From contig CM055899.1 of the NCBI GenBank assembly GCA_029582155.1, forward strand, positions 74,208,886 through 74,272,885: a DNA stretch of 64,000 bases, in the 5' to 3' direction. Positions 1 through 11,000 of this stretch are shown piece by piece. A program made the position numbers and the translations under genes. The notes under the pieces are model-generated. The model was not told the origin of the DNA. It did no database searches and saw only the letters and a list, made by a program, of their open reading frames with translations. The DNA is from Panopea generosa. Its lineage: Eukaryota > Mollusca > Bivalvia > Adapedonta > Hiatellidae. How positions within the stretch are numbered: the stretch's first letter is position 1; every line of letters starts with the position of its first letter.

Positions 1-244
1 TGGTCCCAATATCTGATTTATTGTCACAATCCATGCTTCTGGCAACACATATTGTAATAAATTGGCCTGGCCCTGGTGTACTACTTGACTGATTTCATCA
101 CTGAAAATTAAAGAAAGTTTATATGAGATAAAGAAATGAATGACAATGTTTGTTCGTATGAAAGCTTAATTTACATCGCCACCAGTTTCCCACACTTAGA
201 AGAGTGAACAGTTTAGTCGATTTAGGTTTGTGGGGGATAGTGCA
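1..244. other. AT-rich intronic sequence, nothing recognised
   Basis: No repeat, RNA gene or coding signal could be supported here. The short open frame on the minus strand is unremarkable. Confidence 0.6.
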
Positions 245-593
245 CAGTGTTTTTTTTTCGGCCATTTTTATAGCTGTTATTGGGTCTATTCTCAATGGCA
301 AATAGTATTTTTTTCCCCCATTGAGTGGTTAAAATTCCCAATTGAAAGTTTCAATAATTGTAAATTGAAACTTGCCATAGTTCTTTGATAAAATAAATAA
401 AGTTTTCCCCATTCTGAATTGAGTATGACATTGATTCTTTAATTAAATGGCCAGAGAAGCAGGTGTACACATTTTTATGGAGTTGAACAAATCAATTTAA
501 TGCAAAAATTTTCCCAATGTTAATGAAAACGCTGCTAAAATTCCCAAATCAAGGGTATGGGTCATCTTCCCAAACTGGTGAAAAAAAACACTG
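245..593. mobile_element. hAT-like MITE with CAGTG ends and 5-bp GTGCA target duplication
   Basis: The left end cagtgttttttttt-c and right end g-aaaaaaaacactg are inverted copies of each other (about 14 bp). GTGCA stands directly outside both ends (240-244 and 594-598), fitting a 5-bp target duplication. The interior is AT-rich with repeated ttcccaat/attcccaa phrases and no coding capacity. CAGTG ends with a 5-bp duplication suggest a hAT5-type non-autonomous element. Superfamily is inferred; the MITE structure is directly visible. Confidence 0.8.
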
Positions 594-719
594 GTGCAGG
601 AAATAAATATCATAGAAACCCAATCATATATTTCATCTGGTTCTTTAGCATGCTGGGTGTATAGCACCATCATAAAGGTCCTCAGTTTAAAGTCCCATCT
701 GAATGACTGTTAGCACTGT

Positions 720-801
720 AAGTTATCCAGTCTCAGGTATTGATCTCTCAACTCTGAGCTAGAAGTATCGTGCTCTACCGACTGAGCTAATTGGTCTGGC
801 T
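720..801 (-). repeat. tRNA-derived SINE head (minus strand)
   Basis: Read on the minus strand from about 801, this gives a tRNA-like start with a strong A box (TAGCTCAGTCGGTAGAGC, 772-789) and a degenerate B box (near 737-748). The acceptor stem does not pair and the anticodon arm is poor, so it is a SINE relic, not a tRNA gene. The body may extend left to about 640. Confidence 0.6.
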
Positions 802-844
802 AAAAAACTGGCTATGTACTTTAATATAACAGCACAATATATGG

Positions 845-1125
845 GTATAGTTTGAGAACTCAAGGGCTATAGTTGAGTAGCAATTCCTGTTATGATATGG
901 TTATAAACTTGCATGTATGTGGACGTTTTTTACTGAATGCAACTGTTATGTTAGTCAATGTAACTAGCAGTCAAGGGGTTGCAAGTTCACATCCCCGCTC
1001 GGCCAGTCTATGTAACGATTTAAATATATACAAATTCCAATATTGTGTCTTATTCTCATTCATCTCTAATCACTGATTCAAGTGGGAAAGTTTTCAGTTA
1101 CTTGCACAGATATTGGGTGTGCCAA
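845..1125 (+). repeat. SINE, 'accgctgattt' family, diverged copy
   Basis: A B-box-like segment (gcaagttcacatcccc, about 980) is followed by a body ending ctgattcaagtgggaaag and cagttacttgca. It shares these segments with 1455-1716 and, inverted, with 50651-50890. Borders are approximate. Confidence 0.6.
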
Positions 1126-1454
1126 ACAAGTGGTCACAGGTTTGATCCATTTCAGATCCTAGGTTGTACTCATGATTTTTTGTTGTATTCAATAGTAAAA
1201 ACAAGCTGGAACGGTTAAACTACATTAAAAATTACCATTGGCCCCTTTTGATCATTGCCACTTCTTCATTTAGTGCTTCTGTACACGTTGTCTATGTCAC
1301 AATATTGATTGGCCTTGAAACTTCCATTTTCATGTCTCTTCATAGTCGATGAAACCATAGTTGATTTCAAGCACCGACATAAGAATCTCATTCCATCTGT
1401 AAACTGTGCCTCTGTTAAGCATTCCTGAAATGTGTTGAATAGTTTCTTATTTTC

Positions 1455-1716
1455 ATCCCCTGTTGAGTAGCAGAAAGGGAATGTAAGAATACTGTTCAAA
1501 TCCCAACCCGGCAACAGTCTCTGTGACGATAGATAGATGACATTTTGCCTTTTTTATCATCCGTCTCTCACCGCTGATTTAAGTGGGAAAGTTATCAGTT
1601 ACTTGCAGAGATGGGACGTGCTCGAGTACTGGTTAATCCAAGGAAACAGTAGTTAGGTGATCATCTGTTAGCCCTCGATGGCATAAAAATGATGCTAAAT
1701 ATTCAATCAATCAATT
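1455..1716 (+). repeat. SINE, 'accgctgattt' family, most complete copy
   Basis: The order is a B-box-like gttcaaatccc (1494-1504), the body accgctgatttaagtgggaa, the phrase tgctcgagtactggttaa, then ttagccctcgatggcat and a (tcaa)n tail ending near 1716. The same modules recur at 845-1125, 7320-7365, 45845-45890, 50651-50890 and 51621-51705. The tRNA-type B box plus short-repeat tail fits a LINE-mobilised tRNA SINE. Confidence 0.7.
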
Positions 1717-1870
1717 ATTTTTTATAATTGTTTATCGAACTTGGTAAACATAATTTCCCTTAGCTATTGTCACAATTTATATTTAGGAAAGTTTGTCTGA
1801 TTTATAACTGATTATTTTCACAAGTGTTTAAACAAGTTTTCCCTTTTATCAAAAGTTAATGAAATTCTCC

Positions 1871-2097
1871 GTGGCCATGTGCTGTTGTTGAACAACCACT
1901 TTACTCCCAATGCTGATGTCATGGGTTCAATTCCAGCTTGGTCCAAAAACTTCCTGATTGTGAGAAAATTTTCGAGAAACTTGAGGAAGCGATGGTTCTA
2001 CTCAGATTCATTCTGAGGGCTTCCTCCACAAGTTAAACTGGATATACCATAGCATAGCCTGTCATGTGTTGAAAATGGCATTAAAAACACATTAAAG
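1871..2097 (+). repeat. SINE with 'tgttgaaaatggc' 3' end
   Basis: B box gggttcaattcc at 1923-1934. The body contains ctactcagattcattctgag and tggatataccatag, and the 3' end is gtgttgaaaatggcattaaa. A second copy of the 3' two-thirds lies at 36394-36510. Shorter 3' ends occur at 22595-22635 (+), 20610-20660 (-) and 34985-35070 (-). Confidence 0.72.
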
Positions 2098-2149
2098 GCA
2101 AAGACCAGTATCTTACAATACAGACACTGTGAAGAACTTCAGTATTTGT

Positions 2150-2752
2150 ACAGTGAGTGTCGGAACCAATGTTAGACACTGCCTTAAAAAATTAATGTAT
2201 ATGTACAGTTAATGGCAGAACCAATGTTAGATACTGCCCAGGAAACTAATGTATATGTACAGTTAATGGCAGGACCAATGTTAGATACTGCCCAGGAAAC
2301 TAATGTATTTGTACAGTTAATGGCAGGACCAATGTTAGATACTGCCCAGGAAACTAATGTATATGTACAGTTAATGGCAGAACCAAAGTTAGATACTGCC
2401 CAGGAAACTAATGTATATGTACAGTTAATGGCAGGACCAATGTTAGATACTGCCCAGGAAACTAATGTATATGTACAGTTAATGGCAGGACCAATGTTAG
2501 ATACTGCCCAGGAAACTAATGTATATGTACAGTTAATGGCAGGACCAATGTTAGATTCTGCCCAGGAAACTAATGTATATGTACAGTTAATGGCAGAACC
2601 AATGTTAGATTCTGCCCAGGAAACTAATGTATATGTACAGTTAATGGCAAAACCAATGTTAGATACTGCCCAGGAAACTAATGTATATGTACAGTTAATG
2701 GCAGAACCAATGTTAGATACTGCCCAGGAAACTAATGCTAAACTGGTCCTGC
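2150..2752. repeat. 54-bp minisatellite, about 11 units
   Basis: Perfect-phase units of 54 bp, each beginning atggcaggaccaatgttaga. Because 54 is divisible by three, the + strand is open from 2212 to 2757 as repeats of MAGPMLDTAQETNVYVQL. Units differ mostly at single bases (gga/gaa, ata/att), and the first unit or two (from about 2150) are degenerate. I take the open frame to be a by-product of the unit length. It has no flanking splice or domain context to support a protein. Confidence 0.93.
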
Positions 2753-2774
2753 CTTAAAAACAAATGTTAATCTG

Positions 2775-3120
2775 GTTCCTTGTCAAAACAGATGCTGCCT
2801 TGGGAACCGTTAGACCAGTGTCCTATCAAAACAGACACTGTCTTGAAATTAAAGTTAGACCAGTGTTCTATCAAAACAGACACTGCCTTGGACATCAAAG
2901 TTAGATCAGTGCTCTATCAAAACAGCATTGCCTTGGACATCAAAGACAGACCAGTGTTCTATCAAAACAGACACTACCTTGGACATTAAAGTTAGATCAG
3001 TGCTCTATCAAAACAGCATTGCCTTGGACATCAAAGACAGACCAGTATTCTATCTAAACAAACACTGCCCTGGGAATCAAAGTTAGACCAGTGTCCTATC
3101 AATCCAGTCACTGCCTTGGG
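2775..3120. repeat. 46-bp degenerate minisatellite, about 7 units
   Basis: Units contain gaccagtgttctatcaaaac and agacactgccttgg. Spacing is about 46 bp with small indels. It begins about 20 bp after the 54-bp array and shares short phrases with it (cactgcc, accagtgt), so the two arrays may have a common origin. Confidence 0.85.
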
Positions 3121-3278
3121 AACCAGTGTTCCACCAAAGTCTCATCATAACAAGTTCCACCAAAGCCTCATCATAACAATCACTGCCTTTGGAACCAAAA
3201 TTTGACCAACCTAACAACAATTTTGATGTAAAACTTGAATGTAATACATGTAAATTATTCCTCATTTATACTTGGATA

Positions 3279-4517
3279 CCGTATAATCCCTAATTAACAC
3301 CCCTGGGGACGTTACATTTTACAAGGTTGGGTCGTTTATAAAAGATAAAAAAAAAAGCAAATTTAACAACAGTTGAAAATACAATAAAACCAATAAAGCT
3401 CTGGAAAAAACCTTAAATCCAGTTTAAATCCCCGAAAAGTGGTTCAGAATTATTTGAGAGTGAATGAAATAATCGACAAAGGATGAAAAAAAGCTGAAAA
3501 TCTGTATGAAATTACTAGTCTGTGTACTGGAATATCCGAATTTATTACACAGACTAACCACATTTTCCAACGTTTTGTTATGTTTTAATTGACAGACGGC
3601 ATTTTTACTAATTTTAAACGGCATATTTTGGAAGGTGTATATTCAACCAAAAGTTGTTAAGATATAAACCGAAGATATAAACAATGGGTTAGAGAGTTCA
3701 AAGGTGATAAACACTCCGCTAATTGTCATCTGTGTAACAAAATAATCGATCTGGGAAAGATGGGCCAATACGCTGTCAACTCGCATACCGTATATTCCCT
3801 TATTAACGCCCCCCTACCCCCCCTCTAATAAACACTCCCACCTATTGTTCCCCCTCTAATAAACGCTACCACCTATTTTTCTGGAAAATTAAAAAATAAA
3901 ACGTATATGCAAGTGGAGTTACACAGACAACAATGAGTGGAGTGTTTATCACCTTTGAACTCTCTAACCCATTGTTTAAATCTTGAGTCACTTAACCACT
4001 TTTGATTGAATATACACTTCCCCATATTTGCCGTTTAAAACTAGTAAAAATGCCGTCTGTCGATTAAAACATAACAAGTATTTCCGATGCAGTTAGTCTG
4101 TGTATGCTGAAAGCTCATTGTTATACGTTGATCAGAGCGAGTGTCCAAGTGGTTTAAAGTGAAGAGTACACTGACCATAAATTCGGATATTCCAGTACGC
4201 AGACTAGTAGTTTCATACAGATTTTCAGCTTTTTTTCATCCTATGTCAATTATTTCATTTACTCTCAAATAATTCTGAACCACTTTTTCGGGGATTTAAA
4301 CCGGATTTAAGGGTTTTTCCAGGGTTTTATTGTATTTTTAACAGTTGTTAAAATTGCTTTTTTTATCTTTAATAAACGCCCCCACCTTGTAAAATGTAAC
4401 GCCCCTGGGGGCGTTAATAAAGGAATATACAGTACATTTTATTTTTTAATTTTCAAGAAAAATAGGTGGGGGGGGGGGCATTTATTAGAGGGGGTATGTT
4501 AATTAGGGAAAATACGG
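3279..4517 (-). mobile_element. TA-target TIR element (outer, minus), split by a second copy of itself
   Basis: The ends ccgtataatccctaattaac (3279) and gttaattagggaaaatacgg (to 4517) are inverted repeats flanked by TA on both sides (3277-3278, 4518-4519). Compared with the inner copy and the copy at 53785, it reads in the opposite orientation. Its sequence stops at 3785 and resumes at 4433, on either side of the inner insertion. Without the insertion it is about 590 bp, has no transposase, and is a non-autonomous element. Confidence 0.85.
3788..4432 (+). mobile_element. TA-target TIR element (inner, plus), nested in outer copy
   Basis: 645 bp, starting ccgtatattcccttattaac and ending cgttaataaaggaatataca, flanked by TA at 3786-3787 and 4433-4434. 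It carries subterminal ctctaataaac repeats at the left and ends gcccctgggggcgtt near the right. The TA duplication fits the Tc1/mariner/pogo range of elements; no transposase is present. Its orientation opposite to its host makes the whole 3279-4517 block a large imperfect palindrome. Confidence 0.85.
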
Positions 4518-4704
4518 TAGTAATCATTCAAGAAACATGATTTGTATCATGTTCTGAAAGCCAATCCCATGCACTGGCTATCTGTCAACCCAGTGGTTTT
4601 GTGTTTGCTGAAATCAGGATAATTTGGGATAATTCCTGATGGTTGGCATAGATAAGAGTGCAAATTTAATTTGCCATTCCCAATGAATTCCTGTGTGCAT
4701 TTGT

Positions 4705-4755
4705 GACACATTTAGATGCTGAGATACACAGAGTAATGTTTTACTGGCAATTGTA
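4705..4755. repeat. Single remnant of the 62-bp minisatellite left of an insertion
   Basis: The segment gatgctgagatacacagagt, followed by aatgttttactggca, is identical to the unit of the 6799-7194 array. It stands here alone, directly left of the 4756-6797 element, so the array was interrupted. Confidence 0.85.
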
Positions 4756-6398
4756 GTGTTTCCCCCAGGATTGAAAAAGGGCAGTGTACCAATTGAAAAA
4801 GGGCATTTTTTGGCGCTTACAAAATAATAGGAAAAAAAGGTCGTTACTTTATTGTGTGTTGTGTTGAGCAACATTTTTAGCACTAATAACAAGTATAATA
4901 CATGTATCTTTTGGTAAAGGTATGAATCATCTTAAATACGGCTACTACAATATCATGTATTAATAATACATGATATCAAGGAACTGTAGAAGGATATACT
5001 ATAGTTCCTTGATGATATTGTAGTAGCAATATTAATAATATATGATACTATTGTAGTAGCCTTATTATCAATCAGTTATAAAGTAATTGATTCAATAGTA
5101 TTTGATAGTTTAAGTACCCTTATAAGATGAATATTATATTCACACAATACTTTAATCTATGTTAAAAATTTGAACCGTTTTAAGTGGGGATTTTATTTGT
5201 TGTAATAAGATGCTGAGAAACCGGGAGCTACTGTATCCAAATATCCATTAATGTGCATTTCAAATATATGTTTCTATTCTATATTAGAATAATATTGCCA
5301 TATAAAAATGTAGTAAAGGAGTGTTTATAAATGGACAACTTGTCATATTTAAATGTTAATACAATTGAGAAGTTTGCATTTTTAATGTTTCATTCTGTAA
5401 TTTTTCTTTTATTTAGGTGTCAGTGTATTTCCAAATATTAAAATATAAATTTTATAAAAGGAAACATTAATAGATAAGCCTTAAACATTGATAATAAACG
5501 TTGCACCAAGTTTTTAGGATCCAATTTTTGAAGGCGCCGACTTTTAGACCGGGTTTCTCAAATTTGTTAACATACGATAGGCAACATCCGGGTGTTTATT
5601 TCTTCAATTTATGTACAAAATAAACCCTTTTAAGTGGTGATTTTATTCTAGTTTTGTTGAAATAAGATGCTGAGAAAACCCTTTACAATTTCATTGTTTT
5701 GCTTACTTGCATAAAGCCCTTACTATACACTGCGATCTATTTCTAGTTGTCTTGATCCGAGAAATGGTTTTGACACACTCTATTAAAGGGATTATATTGG
5801 CATATTACCGTCAATTCCCTGTCCTAAATACACACGCCCAACATGAAGACACACTTATAACATACACGTCTAAAGTGTCTAATTGCATAACCTCTTTATT
5901 ACAAACATAGGGTTTCTGAAGCCACGTTTTTGTTTTTGTTTACATTCCAATGAACTGCTTTCGGGTTTCCGACCACTCATCGGATAACATCGTGAAGACT
6001 CGTTCCTGATCTCGTTTTCGAGGCTTTGTTCGGGAAGTTTACAGAGTTCAATGTGAACATTGCGCAATACTTTATTGTGGGACTATTAAAATATTAAAGT
6101 TTTGGCCAATATTCAATTACTGTTAATTTGATAACTTTCAAGTAAATAAAGGTTATATGTCAGTACATAACATTATTTTGTGCACACTGCATACAGGAAA
6201 AGTCTGGATTAACAGCATGTTTGTGTTACTTGCCAATATAATCCTTTAAGTGTTTCGTTTCGATTGATTGCATACGTACTACATAGACTTTACGTGATTG
6301 GGAGGTTAATGAATCAATTGTAAGGTAATGCAGACACCTTTTTAAATCTTGTGAAACATTGTCAACACCTTCAGTTGCTTATCAAAACAATCGCACAT

Positions 6399-6439
<41 letters not shown>

Positions 6440-6797
6440 CGCTGGCTTCCTAGTTTGTTATAATTGGATAGCTTGAAATGAGAACCAATCTAATGGTTCC
6501 GTGTTCTATGAAAGAATAATATGATAATGCACTAAAAGCGGTGACCGTGTGTTAATCTAGTGTATACGCATATTTGAAATTACCTAACGATGCGTGTAGT
6601 GTCTACTGTCTGATTAACCAATAAAGGAACACAGCGGGGAGGTATCGTTTATTCTTCATAGTGGTGTCCATCATTGTTTATTTAAAAGGGCACTGCGGAG
6701 CGGTAATTATTTAAGCGTGGCGGTATAAGAAAAGGGCAGGGCAGCATAGAAAAAGGGCAGGGCGGCCCACCCCACCATGCCGCTTTAGTAGAAACGC
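4756..6797. mobile_element. 2.0-kb hAT5-like non-autonomous element inserted in the 62-bp array
   Basis: The left end gtgtttcccccagg and the right end gtagaaacgc are short inverted repeats (gtgtttc / gaaacgc). Flanking 5-mers are ttgta (4751-4755) and tagta (6798-6802), both one base from the ctgta found at this position in intact array units, so a 5-bp target duplication is likely. Subterminal gaaaaagggcag repeats occur at both ends. The interior holds two copies of a segment with ttttaagtgg-n-gattttatt and aagatgctgagaaa (5171 and 5622), a palindrome near 4945-5060 and a (TG)n run. No transposase could be found. Confidence 0.7.
6400..6438. repeat. (TG)n microsatellite
   Basis: About 19 uninterrupted TG dinucleotides within the 4756-6797 element. 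Confidence 0.98.
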
Positions 6798-6798
6798 T

Positions 6799-7194
6799 AG
6801 TATAAGACCATGTTATCTGCCCAGATGCTGAGATACACAGAGTAATGTTTTACTGGCAACTGTATAAGACCATGTTATCTGCCCAGATGCTGAGATACAC
6901 AGAGTAATGATTTACTGGCAACTGTATAAGACCATGTTATCTGCCCAGATGCTGAGATACACAGAGTAATGATTTACTGGCAGCTGTATAAGACCATGTT
7001 ATCTGCCCAGATGCTGAGATACACAGAGTAATGTTTTACTGGCAACTGTATAAGACCATGTTATCTGCCCAGATGCTGAGATACACAGAGTAATGATTTA
7101 CTGGCAACTGTATAAGACCATGTTATCTGCCCAGATGCTGAGATACACAGAGTAATGATTTACTGGCAACTGTATAAGACCATGTTATCTGCCC
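6799..7194. repeat. 62-bp minisatellite, about 6 units
   Basis: Nearly identical 62-bp units beginning gtataagaccatgttatctg and ending actggcaact. Variation is limited to gttt/gatt and caac/cagc. Together with the remnant at 4705-4755 this was one array before the hAT5-like insertion. Confidence 0.95.
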
Positions 7195-7375
7195 CATTAT
7201 AAACAGTCCTGTATTATACATACAAATCAGCAGACAGATGTTCATAAAATATTGATAAATTTGCTTGTTTTAATGTCATTTTTGGCATAGAGGGCCAACA
7301 GAAGATCAGTTAACCTAACCACTCTTTCCTGGGATCCTGGATAGTTAACCAGTGCTCGAGCACACCCATCTCCAA

Positions 7376-7440
7376 AAGTAAGGCCATCCTTTAATATTTA
7401 AATATTTGTTTGCTGTGCTCCGACCCAGTATTTTTATTAC
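7376..7440 (+). mobile_element. End fragment of an 'aaggccatcctt' TIR element
   Basis: The phrases taaggccatcctttaa and ttgctgtgctccgaccca match the ends of the elements at 35712-35897 (inverted) and 58756-59003. Only about 65 bp remain. Confidence 0.6.
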
Positions 7441-7444
7441 AAAA

Positions 7445-7795
7445 ATTTTTTTGGTTGGCATATAGTAATCGCAGCGTCCCTCCGTCCGTCAGTCATTCCA
7501 TCCGGTATTTCGTTTCCGGCCTGTAACTTTGTCATGCATAGATGGATTTTGTTGATACTTGCAACAAATGATCAACAGAACATGACGACGTGTCGCGAGT
7601 AAGAACCACACCCATACCTCAAAGGTCAAGGTCACAATTTCAGTTTGTTTGACAACACTTTTGAGTTTATGTGAGATTTCATTTCTGGCCTGTAACTTTG
7701 TCATGCATAGATGAATTTTAATGATACTGGCTACAAATGATCAACATAACATCATGACATGTTGGGGGGCATGTGACACTTAACAGTGACATTTC
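7445..7795. repeat. Mollusc-type dispersed repeat with internal doubling
   Basis: Two related segments, at about 7497-7570 and 7672-7745, share ggcctgtaactttgtcatgc and caaatgatcaaca. Between them lies ctcaaaggtcaaggtcaca. This phrase set is common in bivalve intergenic DNA (from memory, not searched). No coding is supported. Confidence 0.55.
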
Positions 7796-8073
7796 TTGTT
7801 TAGCATTTAATACCAAACTAGCTGCTTTCTATCAGATGATGCTCTAGCTCCTGACAGTATAAACCTGTCATCAAGCTTTAGTTAATTAATAATTAATCTC
7901 TGGTTATTTATATGATGTGTGGTAAATGCGCAGCATATGTTTGAAAGTCGCAGCATGTGCGACTGAGTTTAAATGTATTACAGGTAACTGAAGGAGATTT
8001 GTTGCGACTTTTCTCAGACCATATGATAAGCCAGCAACTTTTAATTCATTGGCGAAACAATCTTGAAGTTTTT

Positions 8074-11000
8074 GGACCTGTACTGGGTGTTGATTCCTTG
8101 AGAGGACCTGTACTGGGTGTTGATTCCTGGAAAAGATCTGTACTGGGTGTTGATTCCTAGGGAGGACCTGTACTGGGTGTTGAAGACCTGTACTGGGTGT
8201 TGATTCCTGGGGAGGATCTGTACTAGGTGTTGAAGACCTGTACTGGGTGTCAATTCCTGGGGAGAACCTGTACTGGGTGTCGATTCCTGGGGAGGATCTG
8301 TACTGGGTGTTGATTTCTGGGGAGGACCTGTACTGGGTGTTGATTTCTTGGGAGGACCTGTACTTGGTGTTGATTCCTGGAAAAGACCTGTAATAAGCGT
8401 TGATTCCTTGGGATGACCTTTACTGGGTGTTGAAGACCTGTACTGAGTGTTGATTCCTGGGGAGGACCTGTACTGGGTGTTAAAGACCTGTACTGAGTGT
8501 TGAACCCTGGGGAGGACCTGTACTGGGTGTTGAAGACCTGTACTGGGTGTTGATTCCTGGGGAAGACCTGAACTGGGTGTTGATTCCTGGGGAGGACCTG
8601 TACTGGGTGTTGATTCCTGGATTCCTGGGGAGGACCTGTACTGGGTGTTGATTCTTGGTGAGGATCAGTACTGGGTGTAGATTCTTGGGGATGGATCATT
8701 ACTGGGTTTTGATTCCTTGGGAGGACATGTACTTGGTGTTGATACCTCGGGAGGACCAGTACTGGGTGTTGATTCCTGGAGAAGACTTGTACTGGGTGTT
8801 GATTTCTGGTGAGGACCTGTACTGGGTGTTGAAGACCTGTACTGAGTGTTGATTCCTGGAGAGGACCAGTACTGGGTGTTGATTCCTTGGGAGGACCAGT
8901 ACTGGGTGTTGATTCATGGGGAGGACCTGTACTGGGTGTTTATTCCTGAGGAGGACGAGTACTGGGTGTTGATTCCTGGGGAGGACTGTACTAGGTGTTG
9001 ATTCCTGGGGAGGATCTGTACTGGGTTTTGATTCCTTGGGAGGACTGTACTGGGTGTTGATTCCTTGGGAGGACCAGTACTGGGTGTGGATTCCTTGGGA
9101 GGACCAGAAATGGGTGTTGATTCCTGGTGAGGATCAGTACTTGGTGTTGATTCCTGGGGAGGGCCAGTACTGGGTGTTGATTCCTGGTGAGGACCAGTAC
9201 TGGGTGTTGATTCCTGGGGAGGACATGTACTCGTTGTTGATTCCTGGGGAGGACCTGTACTCGGTGTTGATTCCTTGGGAGGACCAGTACTGGGTGTTGA
9301 TTCCTGGTGTGGACCAGTACTGGGTGTAGGTTCCTGGGGATGGACCAGTACTGGGCTTTGATTCCTTTGGAGGACCTGTACTGGGTGTTGATACCTGGGG
9401 AGGACCAGTACTGGGTGTTGATTCCTGGGAGGATCTGTACTGGGTGTTGATCCCTGGGGAGGACCAGTACTGGATGTTGATTCCTGGGGATGACAAGTGC
9501 TGGGTGTTGATTCCTGGGGAGGACAAGTACTGGGTGTTGACTCCTGGGGAGGACCAGTACTGGGTGTTGACTCCGGGGGAGGACCAGTACTGGGTGTTGA
9601 TTCCTGGGGCGAACCTGTACTGGGTGTTTATTCCTTGGGAGGACCAGTACTGGGTGTTGATTCTTGGGGAGGACTGTACTGGGTGTTGATTCCTGGGGAG
9701 GACCTTGACTGGGTGTTGATTCTTTGGGAGGACCTGTACTAGGTGTTGATTCCTTTGGAGGACCAGTACTGGGTGTAAATTCCTTGGGAGAACCAGAACT
9801 GGGTGTTGATTCCTGGTGAGGATCAGAACTGGGTGTTGATTCCTGGGGAGGGCCAGTACTGGGTGTTGATTCCTGGTGAGGACCAGTACTGGATGTTGAT
9901 TCCTAGGGAGGACCTGTACTCGGTGTTGATTCCTGGGGAGGACCTGTACTGGGTGTTGATTCCTTGGGAGGACCAGTACTGGGTGTTGATTCCCAGGGAG
10001 GACCAGTACTGGGTGATGATTCCTGGGAAGAACCAGTACTGGGTGTTGATTCCTGGGGAGGACCTGTACTTGGTGTTGATTCATTGAGAGGACCTGTACT
10101 GGGTGTTGATTCCTGAGGAGGATCTGTACTGGGTGTTGATCCCTGGGGAGGACCAGTACTGGATGTTGATTCCTGGGGATGACAAGTGCTGGGTGTTGAT
10201 TCCTGGGGAGGACAAGTACTGGGTGTTGACTCCTGGGGAGGACCAGTACTGGGTGTTGACTCCTGGGGAGGACCAGTACTGGGTGTTGATTCCTGGGGAG
10301 AACCTGTACTGGGTGTTTATTCCTTGGGAGGACCAGTACTGGGTGTTGATTCTTGGGGAGGACTGTTCTGGGTGTTGATTCCTGGGGAGGACCTTGACTA
10401 GGTGTTGATTCTTTGGGAGGACCTGTACTAGGTGTTGATTCCTTTGGAGGACCAGTACTGGGTGTAAATTCCTTGGGAGAACCAGAACTGGGTGTTGATT
10501 CCTGGTGAGGATCAGAACAGGGTGTTGATTTCTGGGGAGGGCCAGTACTGGGTGTTGATTCCTGGTGAGGACCAGTACTGGATGTTGATTCCTAGGGAGG
10601 ACCTGTACTCAGTGTTGATTCCTGGGGAGGACATGTACTGGGTGTTGATTCCTTGGGAGGATCAGTACTGGGTGTTGATTCTTGGTGAGGATCAGTACTG
10701 GGTGTATATTCTTGGGGATGGATCATTACTGGGTTTTGATTCCTTGGGAGGACATGTACTTGGTGTTGATACCTGGAGAGGACCAGTACTGGGTGTTGAT
10801 TCCTGGAGAAGACTTGTACTGGGTGTTGATTTCTGGTGAGGACCTGTACTGGGTGTTGAAGACCTGTACTGAGTGTTGATTCCTGGAGAGGACCAGTACT
10901 GGGTGTTGATTCCTTGGGAGGACCAGTACTGGGTGTTGATTCATGGGGAGGACCTGTACTGGGTGTTTATTCCTGAGGAGGATGAGTACTGGGTGTTGAT

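Noticed and set aside
772-789. tRNA gene suggested by a perfect A box
   Set aside because: Acceptor and anticodon arms do not pair and the B box is degenerate; better explained as a SINE head.
2212-2757. 181-residue repeat protein (18-residue units)
   Set aside because: 54-bp minisatellite in frame; no splice sites, no promoter evidence, no similarity.
9134-10084. 316-residue minus-strand frame of NQHPVQVLPR-like repeats
   Set aside because: Lies wholly in the 30-bp array, where the unit length is a multiple of three; not a gene.
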